From: Phycisphaerae bacterium
GTDB lineage: Bacteria > Planctomycetota > Phycisphaerae > UBA1845 > PWPN01
Direction: 5' to 3'
Length of the DNA: 39,028 nt
NCBI GenBank assembly: GCA_012719955.1
Contig: JAAXZI010000167.1
Location: 1-39,028, forward strand
Position 1 is the stretch's first letter. Every line of letters begins with the position of its first letter. The notes under the pieces are model-generated. The model made no database searches, was not told where the DNA came from, and saw only the letters and a program-made list of their open reading frames with translations. Of this stretch, positions 6,473-14,261 are shown piece after piece. The position numbers were made by a program, and so were the translations under genes.

Positions 6473-9388
6473 ATGGTGAACGCGCAGAGAATTCTTATTG
6501 GAACCGTCGGCATCTCGATACTGGTCACCGCCGGTTGTTCGGCATGGCGTCCGGGGTTCGCCTCCGCTGCGTCAGGGACGGTCGCCGTCCTGGACGACGT
6601 GAAGCCCGCCCGGCTTCGTTGCGAATATCTGGTCAACCCCCTGGCGATCAATACGTCCCAGCCGCGTTTGAGCTGGATCATCGAATCCGAAGGTCGCGCG
6701 GTCCAGCAGAGCGCCTATCAGATCCTGGTCGCTTCCAGCCCCGAGATCCTGGCCCAGAATCAGGGCGATCTCTGGGACACCGGCCGGACGCCCTCCGACG
6801 AGTTCCATCAGATTGTCTACGCCGGCAAGCCGCTTCAGTCCGGCCAGGAAGTCTACTGGAAAGTCCGCGTCTGGACCCGCAGGGGGATGGGCGCCTCCTC
6901 TGCCGGACAGGCCGATATTGTTTCCGACTGGAGCGCCCCGGCCGCGTGGCGCATGGGTCTGCTCACCCCGGCCGACTGGAAGGCCAAGTGGATCGGCGCG
7001 CCCGGCACTGTTCCTGAAGGCCGTCTGCCCCGCCGACCGTCGCCGGTCCTGCGCAAGGAATTCGCTCTCAAAGCCCCCGTCAAGCGGGCCCTGGTCAGCG
7101 CCACGGCGTTGGGCGTCTATGAGCTGCGCCTGAATGGAAACCGCGTCGGCGACCAGATCCTCGCGCCCGAATGGACGAACTATCACAAGCGCATCCAGTA
7201 CCAGACCTATGACGTCACCAACCTGCTGCGGCAGGGCGACAACGCGGTCGGAGCGACGCTGGGCGACGGCTGGTATGCCGGACGCCTGGGCATCTCCTTC
7301 ATCCTGGGCGATAAGAATGACCCCGTCCGCGGCTTTTACGGCAAGCAGCTCGGCCTGCTTATGCAGCTCGAGGTGGAGTATGCCGACGGTTCCAAAGAGT
7401 TGATCGTCACCGACAACACCTGGAAAGTCACCACCGACGGTCCCATCCGCATGTCCGACATCCTGGACGGCGAGACCTACGACGCCCGCAAGGAGATGCC
7501 CGGCTGGGACGGCCCCGGCTTTGATGACTCCAAGTGGGGGCCGGTAGAGGTTTTGCCCGCTCCCAAGGCCGCCCTGCTCGCCCAGTACAACGAACCCATC
7601 CGTATTACTCAGGACATCGTCCCCGTTGCTCTCACCGAGCCCAAGCCGGGCGTCTACGTCTTCGATCTGGGCCAGAACATCGCCGGCTGGTGCCGCATCC
7701 GCGTCCAGGGCAAGCCGGGTGAGCCCATCACCCTCCGCCACGCGGAGGTGCTCAACGCCGACGGCACCTTGTATCTGGACAACCTGCGGGTCACGCCGGC
7801 CGAAAACCACGGGGCCCGTGCCGAGGACCGGTACATCCCGCGCACCGACGGCGAGGAAGTCTGGGAGCCGCACTTCACCTATCACGGCTTCCGTTACGTG
7901 GAAGTGACCGGCCTGCCCAAGAAGCCCGGCCTGCTGGCCGTCACCGGCCGGGTGCAGCACTCGGCCCCGCCGCCGGCCGGCAGCTTCGAATGCTCCAGCC
8001 CGCTGCTCAACAAGCTCATGGCCAACATCGTCTGGACCCTTCGGGATAACCTGCCCAGCGTCCCCACCGATTGCCCGCAGCGCGACGAGCGCATGGGCTG
8101 GATGGGCGACATGCTGGTCTTCGCCCAGCCGGCCTGCTTCCTCCTGGACATGGCCGCTTTCTTCACCAAGTGGACGCAGGACATTCGCGATGATCAGGCG
8201 GACGACGGCCGCTATCCCGACTTCGCCCCGCACCCCTTCAACCCCAACCAGCGCTTCAGCGGCGCGCCTGCCTGGGGCGACTGCGGCGTGGTCGTTCCCT
8301 GGCGCACGTACCAGAATTACGCCGACAAGCGCATCCTCGAAATCCACTTCGAGTCCGCCCGCCGCTGGGTGGACTGGATCCACAAGCACAACCCCAATCT
8401 GCTGTGGCAGAAGAACCGCAACAATGATTACGGCGACTGGCTGAACGGCGACACGCTCAAGCTCGAGATGTTCGGCTTCAAGTCCGGACAGGCCGAAGTA
8501 CCCAAGGAGGTCTTCGCCACCGCCTTCTTCCAGCAGTCCGCCGACCTGGTTGCGCGTATGGCCGACGTCATCGGCAGGAAGGAAGAGGCCGCGAAATACC
8601 GCAAGCTGGCCGATGACATCAAGGCCGCCTTCCAGAAGGCCTACATCAGCCCTGAAGGCGAGGTGAAGGGCAACACCCAGTCGGCCTACGCCCTGGCCCT
8701 CAACCTCAATCTCATGCCCGACCAGCTGAGGGAGCGGGCCGCCCAGCGCATGGTGGAGCGCATCGACGCCTACAAGGGCCACATCTCCACCGGCTTCCAC
8801 ACCACGGTCATGCTCATGAACGAGCTGACCCGCAACGGCTACGACGAGGTGGCCTACAAGCTGATCAACAACACGACCATCCCCTCCTGGGGCTACACCA
8901 TCGACAAGGGTGGCACCACCGTCTGGGAGCGCTGGGACGGCTACGTCGAAGGCCGCGGCTTCCAGGACCCCGGCATGAACTCCTTCTGCCACTACGCCAT
9001 CGGCTCGGTGGGCGAGTGGATGTACAGGGCCATCCTGGGCATCAATCCGGATGACAGCCAGCCCGGCTATCGCCGCTTCATCCTCCGCCCGCGTCCCGGC
9101 GGGGGGCTGACCTACGCCCGCGGCAGCTATGATTCCATCTCCGGCCCCATCGTCAGCGCCTGGAGCGTGGAAGGCGATACGCTTTCGCTGATGGTTCAGA
9201 TCCCGGCGAACACGACGGCCACCGTCTACGTCCCCGCCACGGACGCGGCTAACGTCGCCGAGAGCGGCATGCCGATCACGGGCGAAGTCGAGGGCCTGAA
9301 GTTCGTGCGGATGGAGAAAGACACGGCCGTTCTGGAGATCGGCTCAGGCACCTACTGGTTTACCTCGAAGGGCTTCAAGAAGCCGTAA
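6473..9388 (+). CDS. Alpha-L-rhamnosidase, GH78, lipoprotein
   Basis: A 971-residue enzyme expected to release terminal alpha-L-rhamnose from glycans or plant glycosides. Start ATG 6473 follows GGGAGAAG by a few bases. The N-terminus is a lipoprotein signal peptide with lipobox VTAGC (Cys22), so it is probably anchored to a membrane facing the periplasm or outside. Domain order matches bacterial rhamnosidases: an N-terminal fibronectin-like part with LRCEYLVNPLAINTSQPRLSW, beta-sandwich domains, an (alpha/alpha)6 catalytic barrel and a C-terminal beta-sandwich (RRFILRPRPGGGLTYARGSY). The GH78 signature DCPQRDERMGWMGD is at 533-546, with E539 as the expected general acid. The second expected catalytic glutamate is E819 in TTVWERWDG. 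Length and motifs are complete. It is monocistronic, closed by the hairpin/T-run at 9465-9489. Confidence 0.93.
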   Translation: MVNAQRILIGTVGISILVTAGCSAWRPGFASAASGTVAVLDDVKPARLRCEYLVNPLAINTSQPRLSWIIESEGRAVQQSAYQILVASSPEILAQNQGDLWDTGRTPSDEFHQIVYAGKPLQSGQEVYWKVRVWTRRGMGASSAGQADIVSDWSAPAAWRMGLLTPADWKAKWIGAPGTVPEGRLPRRPSPVLRKEFALKAPVKRALVSATALGVYELRLNGNRVGDQILAPEWTNYHKRIQYQTYDVTNLLRQGDNAVGATLGDGWYAGRLGISFILGDKNDPVRGFYGKQLGLLMQLEVEYADGSKELIVTDNTWKVTTDGPIRMSDILDGETYDARKEMPGWDGPGFDDSKWGPVEVLPAPKAALLAQYNEPIRITQDIVPVALTEPKPGVYVFDLGQNIAGWCRIRVQGKPGEPITLRHAEVLNADGTLYLDNLRVTPAENHGARAEDRYIPRTDGEEVWEPHFTYHGFRYVEVTGLPKKPGLLAVTGRVQHSAPPPAGSFECSSPLLNKLMANIVWTLRDNLPSVPTDCPQRDERMGWMGDMLVFAQPACFLLDMAAFFTKWTQDIRDDQADDGRYPDFAPHPFNPNQRFSGAPAWGDCGVVVPWRTYQNYADKRILEIHFESARRWVDWIHKHNPNLLWQKNRNNDYGDWLNGDTLKLEMFGFKSGQAEVPKEVFATAFFQQSADLVARMADVIGRKEEAAKYRKLADDIKAAFQKAYISPEGEVKGNTQSAYALALNLNLMPDQLRERAAQRMVERIDAYKGHISTGFHTTVMLMNELTRNGYDEVAYKLINNTTIPSWGYTIDKGGTTVWERWDGYVEGRGFQDPGMNSFCHYAIGSVGEWMYRAILGINPDDSQPGYRRFILRPRPGGGLTYARGSYDSISGPIVSAWSVEGDTLSLMVQIPANTTATVYVPATDAANVAESGMPITGEVEGLKFVRMEKDTAVLEIGSGTYWFTSKGFKKP

Positions 9389-9420
9389 ACTGCTTTTGCA
9401 AAGGAAGCTCTTACATGGGG

Positions 9421-9439
9421 GGCGGGCATCCTGCCCGCC
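9421..9439. repeat. GGCGGGC-ATCCT-GCCCGCC palindrome, copy 1
   Basis: Stem GGCGGGC, loop ATCCT, stem GCCCGCC. The identical 19 bases recur at 26639-26657 inside the second RND permease gene, and a variant is at 28482-28500. Confidence 0.8.
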
Positions 9440-9464
9440 TCCGCCAATCAATCGGTAACGACAG

Positions 9465-9489
9465 CGGCCGGCCCAGTGCCGGCCGTTTT
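9465..9489 (+). terminator. Intrinsic terminator of the GH78 gene
   Basis: CGGCCGGC (9465-9472), loop CCAGT, GCCGGCCG (9478-9485), then TTTT. It lies 77 bases after the stop codon of the rhamnosidase gene. Confidence 0.7.
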
Positions 9490-9586
9490 CATGCGCGATC
9501 CGTGAATCAAGGAGATCCTACCCGTCCAAATTCCCGAGGTGGTGAGACGATGCAGGCGGCGTGAGACCCCTCACCAGCCTCTCCCC

Positions 9587-9742
9587 CCGCCCCGGCCGGG
9601 GCGGGGACTTGTGCGCCGGGCACTCGCAACCACCAGTTCCGCTTCGCTGCACTGGTGGCTACTCTCACCTGGCCCCTCTCGGGGCCACGGGCGATGACCT
9701 GAGCGACAAACCCATCTCCAGCCCCAGACGCACTCCGGCTTT
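9587..9742 (+). repeat. Two-hairpin interspersed repeat, copy A
   Basis: About 155 bases that recur, inverted and with only scattered differences, at 28843-28997. Hairpin 1 is CCACCAGT (9630-9637), loop TCCGCTTCGCTGC, ACTGGTGG (9651-9658). Hairpin 2 is GGCCCC (9671-9676), loop TCTC, GGGGCC (9681-9686). A shorter relative with the same loop and different stems is at 29024-29079. Confidence 0.8.
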
Positions 9743-9862
9743 AGCCGGGCTTGCTCACCATTGCGGATTTGGTTTCGCAAAAGTCATTAATGCCCTTCCT
9801 CCCAGTGTGGTCATGTGGCTCACCCATTGGGCTCATTGTGCCCACCCACAACGGACTAAAGG

Positions 9863-9895
9863 ACTACTGACCCAACAACTGACCACTGACCAACT
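9863..9895. repeat. ACTGA-type simple repeat tract
   Basis: A run of ACTGACC/AACTGACC-like units upstream of valS. Similar tracts lie at 18876-19015 and 25279-25350. Confidence 0.55.
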
Positions 9896-10022
9896 CCCCT
9901 GTTCCCCAACCGCCCCCCGTCTCATACAATCCCTTTTTCCGCCCGCTGGGCGGATGGGTGGGGTCCGCCGTGCGCGACGGGCTCTCGAAATTAATGTAAC
10001 TCCTTGTCTAAGAGCACTTAAG

Positions 10023-13000
10023 ATGTCATCGCTCGACCAACTCGCGTCTGTGTATGAACCTCGGGCCGTGGAGCCCGAAATCTATGACTTCTGGACGAAG
10101 GGCGGCTATTTCCATGCCGACCCGGCCGACCCGCGCACGCCTTACGTCATCGTTATTCCGCCGCCCAACGTCACCGGGGCCCTGCACGGCGGGCACGCCC
10201 TCAACAATACGCTCCAGGATATCCTCATCCGCTGGCACCGCATGCGCGGCTTCAACACCCTCTGGATGCCGGGGACCGACCATGCCGGCATCGCCACCCA
10301 GGCAGTCGTCGAGCGCACCATCTTCGAGAAGGAAAAGAAGACCCGCCATGACCTCGGCCGTGAGGAGCTGGTCCGGCGGATCTGGGACTGGAAAGAGGCC
10401 TACGGCAATCGCATCATCGAGCAGCTCAAGCTCATGGGCTGCTCCTGCGACTGGGAGCGCACGCGCTTTACGTTGGATGACATCTGCGCCCGGGCCGTGC
10501 GCCATACCTTCTTCCGCATGTTCAAAGACGGCCTCATCGTCCGCGGCAAGCGCCTGGTGAACTGGGACACGCATCTGCAGACCGCCGTCGCGGATGACGA
10601 GGTCTATCACGAGAAGGTTAAGGGGAACCTGTGGCATATTCGGTACCCCCTCAAGGACAAAGGACCAGGAACCAAGGACCAAGGACAAGTTGAATACCTT
10701 ATCGTTGCCACTACGCGGCCGGAGACCATGCTTGGTGATACGGCCGTGGCCGTCCACCCGGACGACCCGCGCTACAAGCACCTGATTGGCCGGACGGTCA
10801 TCCTCCCGCTGGTCAATCGCGAGATCCCCATCATCGCCGACCCGATCCTGGTGAGCATGGAGTTCGGCACCGGCGTCGTGAAGGTCACCCCGGCCCACGA
10901 CCCCAACGACTACCAGTGCGGCCTGCGCCACAATCTGCCGATGATCAACATCCTCACCCCGGACGGCAAGATCAATGAGAACGGCGGTCCCTTCGCGGGG
11001 ATGGACCGCTACGCCGCCCGCAAGCGGGTGGTGGCCGAACTGGAGGCCCAGGGGCTGCTCGAAAAGGTCGAGCCCCACGAGTCCGAAGTCGGCCACTCCG
11101 ACCGCAGCAAGACGCCCATCGAGCCGTACCTGTCGGATCAGTGGTTCGTGCGCATGGGCGACCTGCCGGCGGAGGAGGCCGAGAAGGTGGAAGGGCTGCG
11201 CGGCAGCAGCGGCCTGGCCCAACTGGCCATCGACGCCATCTGCACGCAGCAGCACGCCTCCGTCGAGGAGCGCAAGGCCTGCGGCAAGGTCCACTTCTTC
11301 CCCGAACGCTACGCGAATACTTATCGCGACTGGCTGGCCGAGAAGCGCGACTGGTGCATCAGCCGGCAACTCTGGTGGGGGCATCGGATACCAGTGTGGT
11401 CACGCACCTTCGAGCTCACGGAGGAGAACTGGACGGGCGAGTTTCTCCGAGTGGGGATGGATTCTCTGCTGGAGGGCAACTGGTCGCGTGACGGCGTCGA
11501 TCTGGCGATCCGTATCGTGCGCGAGGGAACTAACGACGTTATCACTGATCCGCGAAAGACCTTTTTCCCGGTTACCCGCGAGACTGAAGGTACCTACCGC
11601 TTCTATGTTTGTCTGCGGGAAGATAACCCCGAGATTGAAGGGTTGTTGCACAAGGCCGGCTTCGTCCAGGACCCCGACGTCCTCGACACCTGGTTCAGCT
11701 CTGCCCTCTGGCCGCATTCGACGCTGGGTTGGCCCGAGGACACCGCTGAAATGCGCCGGTACTACCCCGGCGACGTCCTGAGTACCGCCCGCGAGATCAT
11801 CACCCTGTGGGTGGCGCGCATGGTGCTCACCGGCCTCTACAACGTCGGCAAGGTTCCATTCCACGACGTCTACATTCACGCGGTCATCCAGGACGCCCAG
11901 GGCCGGCCGTTCAAGAAGACCCTCGGCAATGGTTTTGATCCCGTGGACATCATCGAGATGTACGGGGCCGATGCCCTGCGTTTCACCATGGCCAGCGTGG
12001 CCACCGAGACGCAGGACATCCGCATGCCCATGAAGAAGGTCAAGCTCAACGGCGGTCGGGAGCTGCAAACCTCCGAGCGTTTCGAGCTCGGCCGCAACTT
12101 CTGCAACAAGATCTGGAACGCGGCGCGCTTTGCGTTCATGAACCTCGAGGGGCAAGCATCAGATGCGCAGCCCGCCGACTCCGCAACGGCCCCATCCGCC
12201 GTTGACCGGGCCGCGTTGCCCATTGAGGACCGCTGGATGCTCTCGCGCGTGAGCCGCGCGGCCGTCGAGGTCCAGGACGCGCTGGCCAAGTTCAGCTTCA
12301 GCCGGGCGGCCACGCTGGCCCGCGATTTCTTCTGGGACTCGCTCTGCGACTGGTATCTGGAACTGGTCAAATCCCGCATCAAGGAGAATCGTCAGGCCGC
12401 CGAAGCCAGAATGGTCCTGGCCTTCGCCCTCGATCAATCGCTGCGGTTGCTGCACCCGTTCGTGCCCTTCATCACCGAGCGGCTCTGGAAGCAGCTTAAC
12501 CAGGCGGCCCCCCGGCGCGGCATTCCGGGCCTGATTGAGCTGGACACCGGGAAGCCGCTGATCGTCTCCGCCTATCCGCCGGTGGAGGGCTGGCCGGCGC
12601 TCAACGACCCGGCCGTGGACGCGGTTTTCGACGACCTCCAGACCGCCACCCGCGCGGTCCGCGAGATCCGCTCCACGCAGAACGTCCCGCCGAAGAATCC
12701 GGTGAACGTGATCATCAAGGTTCCGGCTGACCGGGTCGAATCGCTGCGCCGCGAGGCCCATGTCATCAAGCGCATGGCCCACGTCGGCGAGCTGACCATC
12801 GATCCGCAGGCCACCCGGCCCAAGAACGCCGCGACCCTGGTATTCGGGGACATGCAGATCTTCGTGCTGGATGTGATCGACAGCGCCGCGGAGCGCAAGC
12901 GCCTCGAATCCGAGCTGGCCAACATCGACAAGCAGGTGACGGCCATCAACGGCAAGCTGTCCAATGAAGGCTTCGTGAGCCGCGCCCCGGCCAACATCGT

Positions 13001-13076
13001 CCAGGCTGAGCGCGATAAACTGGCCAACCTGCAGGCCCGCCGCGAGGTGGTGCTCAAGACGCTGGCCGAGCTGTAA
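10023..13076 (+). CDS. valS: Valyl-tRNA synthetase
   Basis: A 1017-residue class I synthetase that charges tRNA-Val. The N-terminal catalytic fold opens with the HIGH-type motif PPPNVTGALHGGHAL (HGGH at 55-58). The editing domain includes VATTRPETMLGDTAVAVHP. The later catalytic part has WCISRQLWWGHRIPVW and DVLDTWFSSALWPHSTLGWP. A long anticodon-binding helical domain follows, and the C-terminal coiled-coil arm (ERKRLESELANIDKQ to the end) is typical of ValRS rather than IleRS or LeuRS. Two oddities stand out. The KMSKS loop reads GRPFKKTLGNG (residues 627-637) instead of the usual KMSKS/T, keeping the last lysine (K632) but losing the first. A 12-residue KDKGPGTKDQGQ stretch before the editing domain comes from a simple repeat (10653-10689). 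There is also extra sequence between GHRIPVW and DVLDTWF. Start at ATG 10023; an earlier start would be in repeats. Confidence 0.95.
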   Translation: MSSLDQLASVYEPRAVEPEIYDFWTKGGYFHADPADPRTPYVIVIPPPNVTGALHGGHALNNTLQDILIRWHRMRGFNTLWMPGTDHAGIATQAVVERTIFEKEKKTRHDLGREELVRRIWDWKEAYGNRIIEQLKLMGCSCDWERTRFTLDDICARAVRHTFFRMFKDGLIVRGKRLVNWDTHLQTAVADDEVYHEKVKGNLWHIRYPLKDKGPGTKDQGQVEYLIVATTRPETMLGDTAVAVHPDDPRYKHLIGRTVILPLVNREIPIIADPILVSMEFGTGVVKVTPAHDPNDYQCGLRHNLPMINILTPDGKINENGGPFAGMDRYAARKRVVAELEAQGLLEKVEPHESEVGHSDRSKTPIEPYLSDQWFVRMGDLPAEEAEKVEGLRGSSGLAQLAIDAICTQQHASVEERKACGKVHFFPERYANTYRDWLAEKRDWCISRQLWWGHRIPVWSRTFELTEENWTGEFLRVGMDSLLEGNWSRDGVDLAIRIVREGTNDVITDPRKTFFPVTRETEGTYRFYVCLREDNPEIEGLLHKAGFVQDPDVLDTWFSSALWPHSTLGWPEDTAEMRRYYPGDVLSTAREIITLWVARMVLTGLYNVGKVPFHDVYIHAVIQDAQGRPFKKTLGNGFDPVDIIEMYGADALRFTMASVATETQDIRMPMKKVKLNGGRELQTSERFELGRNFCNKIWNAARFAFMNLEGQASDAQPADSATAPSAVDRAALPIEDRWMLSRVSRAAVEVQDALAKFSFSRAATLARDFFWDSLCDWYLELVKSRIKENRQAAEARMVLAFALDQSLRLLHPFVPFITERLWKQLNQAAPRRGIPGLIELDTGKPLIVSAYPPVEGWPALNDPAVDAVFDDLQTATRAVREIRSTQNVPPKNPVNVIIKVPADRVESLRREAHVIKRMAHVGELTIDPQATRPKNAATLVFGDMQIFVLDVIDSAAERKRLESELANIDKQVTAINGKLSNEGFVSRAPANIVQAERDKLANLQARREVVLKTLAEL
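10653..10689 (+). repeat. In-frame AAGGACC-type simple repeat inside valS
   Basis: Degenerate tandem units of AAGGAC(C/A)(A) encode KDKGPGTKDQGQ between the HIRYPLKD and VEYLIVATTRPETM segments of ValRS. The tract length preserves the frame. Confidence 0.65.
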
Positions 13077-13087
13077 AAAGAGAATCG

Positions 13088-13130
13088 ACCGGTTCGTCGG
13101 ATCGGTCCGATCCGTCCGATCGGTCTGATC
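13088..13130. repeat. TCCGATCGG-type simple repeat
   Basis: Four or five degenerate copies of (C/G)GATC(G/C)GTC(C/T) directly after the valS stop codon. The units are near-palindromic. Confidence 0.5.
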
Positions 13131-13268
13131 ATACTGTCGCGGGACATGCCCGAAGGGCAGCGCGGGCGTGCAGGACAACGGATTACTGATACGGTTTCCG
13201 TGGGGAACTTAGGCAGGCCCTTGCCTTGTTGTTGGTCGCTGTGTTGTAGACCGTTGAAATCTTCGCGC

Positions 13269-13295
13269 CCCCGCCTCTGAAGAGGCGGGGCACCC
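13269..13295 (-). repeat. GGGTGG-family hairpin, divergent copy
   Basis: Stem CCCCGCCTC (13269-13277), loop TGAA, stem GAGGCGGGG (13282-13290), then CACCC. Read on the minus strand it begins GGGTG and then forms the stem, as the other family members do. Confidence 0.55.
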
Positions 13296-13344
13296 GCGCT
13301 CGGCAGGACGGCATAAAAAGAATAAGAACGGGGTATTCAGCGTG

Positions 13345-13381
13345 GGGTGGCCCAGGTTCTCCGAACCTGGGCTCACGATTT
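13345..13381 (+). repeat. GGGTGG-family hairpin, copy 1
   Basis: GGGTGG, stem CCCAGGTTC (13351-13359), loop TCC, stem GAACCTGGG (13363-13371), then CTCACGATTT. It is paired with an inverted copy 53 bases downstream. Confidence 0.75.
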
Positions 13382-13434
13382 CATGGGCTGTGAGTAGAGC
13401 GAACACTCATGCAGAGGAGAAGTCACTGACGCAC

Positions 13435-13471
13435 AAATCATGAGCCCACCTTCGCAGAAGGTGGGCCACCC
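13435..13471 (-). repeat. GGGTGG-family hairpin, copy 2 (inverted)
   Basis: On the minus strand: GGGTGG, stem CCCACCTTC, loop TGC, stem GAAGGTGGG, then CTCATGATTT. The two inner stem positions differ from copy 1 (GG to CC) and are matched on the other arm (CC to GG), so pairing is preserved. Confidence 0.75.
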
Positions 13472-13544
13472 GGCAGGGCACCCACGAAGGAGAAATGGAA
13501 AGATCGACGGCTTGGCCCGTCTCTCCATCTCTCACACTCTCCAT

Positions 13545-13937
13545 CTACTTCTTCTTGCCGTACACTTGTTCCGGATCGACCAGGCGCTGTGCGCAGGTCT
13601 CCCACTCGCCGGCGGCATTGAGTTTCCGGAAGAAGCAGTTCTTATACCCTTCGTGACAGGCCGCCCCGTGCTGGCGGGCTTTGATGAGAATGGTGTCCGC
13701 GTCGCAATCGACGTAGATGGCGGTGATCTCCTGCACGTGCCCGCTGGACTCGCCCTTCATCCAGTATTTCTGCCGCGAGCGCGACCAGAAGTGGGTCTTG
13801 CCCGTGCGGATGGAGTCGGCCAGGCTCTCCTTATTCATGTAGGCCATCATCAGCACTTCGCCCGTATCGGCGTCCTGGACGATGGCGGGAACCAGGCCGT
13901 CGCCCTTGGCCCAATCAATCTGCTCAAGACCTTGCAT
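13545..13937 (-). CDS. hisI: Phosphoribosyl-AMP cyclohydrolase
   Basis: A 130-residue cytoplasmic enzyme for the third step of histidine synthesis, opening the adenine ring of phosphoribosyl-AMP. The family motifs are all present: DADTGEVLMMAYMN (22-35), SRSRQKYWMKGESSGHVQ (52-69), DCDADTILIKARQHGAACH (77-95) and YKNCFFR (98-104). The aspartates at 77, 79 and 81 and the cysteines at 94 and 101, with C78, are the usual Mg2+ and Zn2+ ligands. Length is normal for the stand-alone enzyme; there is no HisE fusion. Start ATG 13937 has GGGAG 8 bases upstream. It is not next to other his genes, which is common outside enterobacteria. Confidence 0.95.
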   Translation of the reverse strand: MQGLEQIDWAKGDGLVPAIVQDADTGEVLMMAYMNKESLADSIRTGKTHFWSRSRQKYWMKGESSGHVQEITAIYVDCDADTILIKARQHGAACHEGYKNCFFRKLNAAGEWETCAQRLVDPEQVYGKKK

Positions 13938-14261
13938 TCCATAAACTCCCAAGCGATCAGCCCGAATACTGTCGCGAGGGCCGAATGATAACGCATCCGC
14001 CCTGATCGTGAAAGGCGTGCAGGTCCGCCCTCTGGGCCACGGGTCCGCGACAACCTCGACCGAGCGGAGAACCACCCATTCTGAGCCCGAAGAGCAAGCG
14101 GAAATACTGAGCCCGAAGCGCCAGCGAGGGATCGGCGAGGCCCACTCAGCAGTGCCTTGCTTGCGCTTCGGGCTCAATTGACAGCCCTTTGGGTTCCCTC
14201 GCTGGCGCTTCGGGCTCAAGCGGTTGCTCGGGCTCAAGTGCCGGGGCATACGCCGCCGGCC
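13938..14261. other. Spacer holding the SLALRAQ-type inverted repeat
   Basis: Mostly repeat DNA between the anti-sigma gene and hisI, which run in the same leftward direction. Beyond the repeat described at 14108-14218 and partial copies of its GAGCCCGAA end at about 14082, 14163 and 14225, nothing is recognised. The hisI promoter must lie here or further upstream. Confidence 0.45.
14108..14218. repeat. 24-bp perfect inverted repeat with extra half-copies
   Basis: The 24 bases at 14108-14131 (TGAGCCCGAAGCGCCAGC...) are exactly repeated in inverse orientation at 14195-14218. Partial copies of the CGGGCTCA end are at about 14082, 14163 and 14225. Translated, the unit reads SLALRAQ or PKRQRG; repeats with these translations are a familiar feature of planctomycete genomes. 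Confidence 0.75.

Larger units (their letters stand above)
9389..10022. other. Repeat-filled spacer before valS
   Basis: Holds, in order, a GGCGGGC/GCCCGCC palindrome (9421-9439), a terminator (9465-9489), a two-hairpin repeat (9587-9742), a small hairpin TTGCG/CGCAA (about 9762-9781), an ACTGA-type tract (9863-9895) and a hairpin TCCGCCC/GGGCGGA (about 9940-9956). No gene was found. The only translation signal near the valS start is weak. Confidence 0.5.
13077..13544. other. Repeat-filled spacer between convergent valS and hisI
   Basis: Contains a GATCGGTCC-type simple repeat (13088-13130) and three hairpins of the GGGTGG family (13269-13295, 13345-13381, 13435-13471). No gene is supported. 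No T-run terminator for valS is evident, though the hairpins could slow transcription. Confidence 0.5.

Noticed and set aside
6572..8992. An 806-residue minus-strand open frame opposite the GH78 gene
   Set aside because: The plus-strand frame is an unmistakable rhamnosidase with catalytic motifs; the opposite frame is Val/Gly/Ala-rich with no recognisable domain.
9587..9742. A CRISPR array, suggested by recurring palindromic repeats in the spacer
   Set aside because: Copies are not regularly spaced, there are no spacers of uniform length, and no cas genes are present.
9561..10022. N-terminal extension of ValRS by 154 codons
   Set aside because: The extension translates the two-hairpin repeat and an ACTGA tract; ValRS homology begins at ATG 10023.
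9940..10022. A T-box or other riboswitch leader before valS, suggested by the TCCGCCC/GGGCGGA hairpin
   Set aside because: No T-box core sequence or antiterminator could be found, the T-run lies before rather than after the hairpin, and the DNA is full of unrelated palindromes.
13440..13988. A 182-residue plus-strand open frame opposite hisI
   Set aside because: hisI on the minus strand has every family motif; this frame is its complement and starts within a GGGTGG-family repeat.
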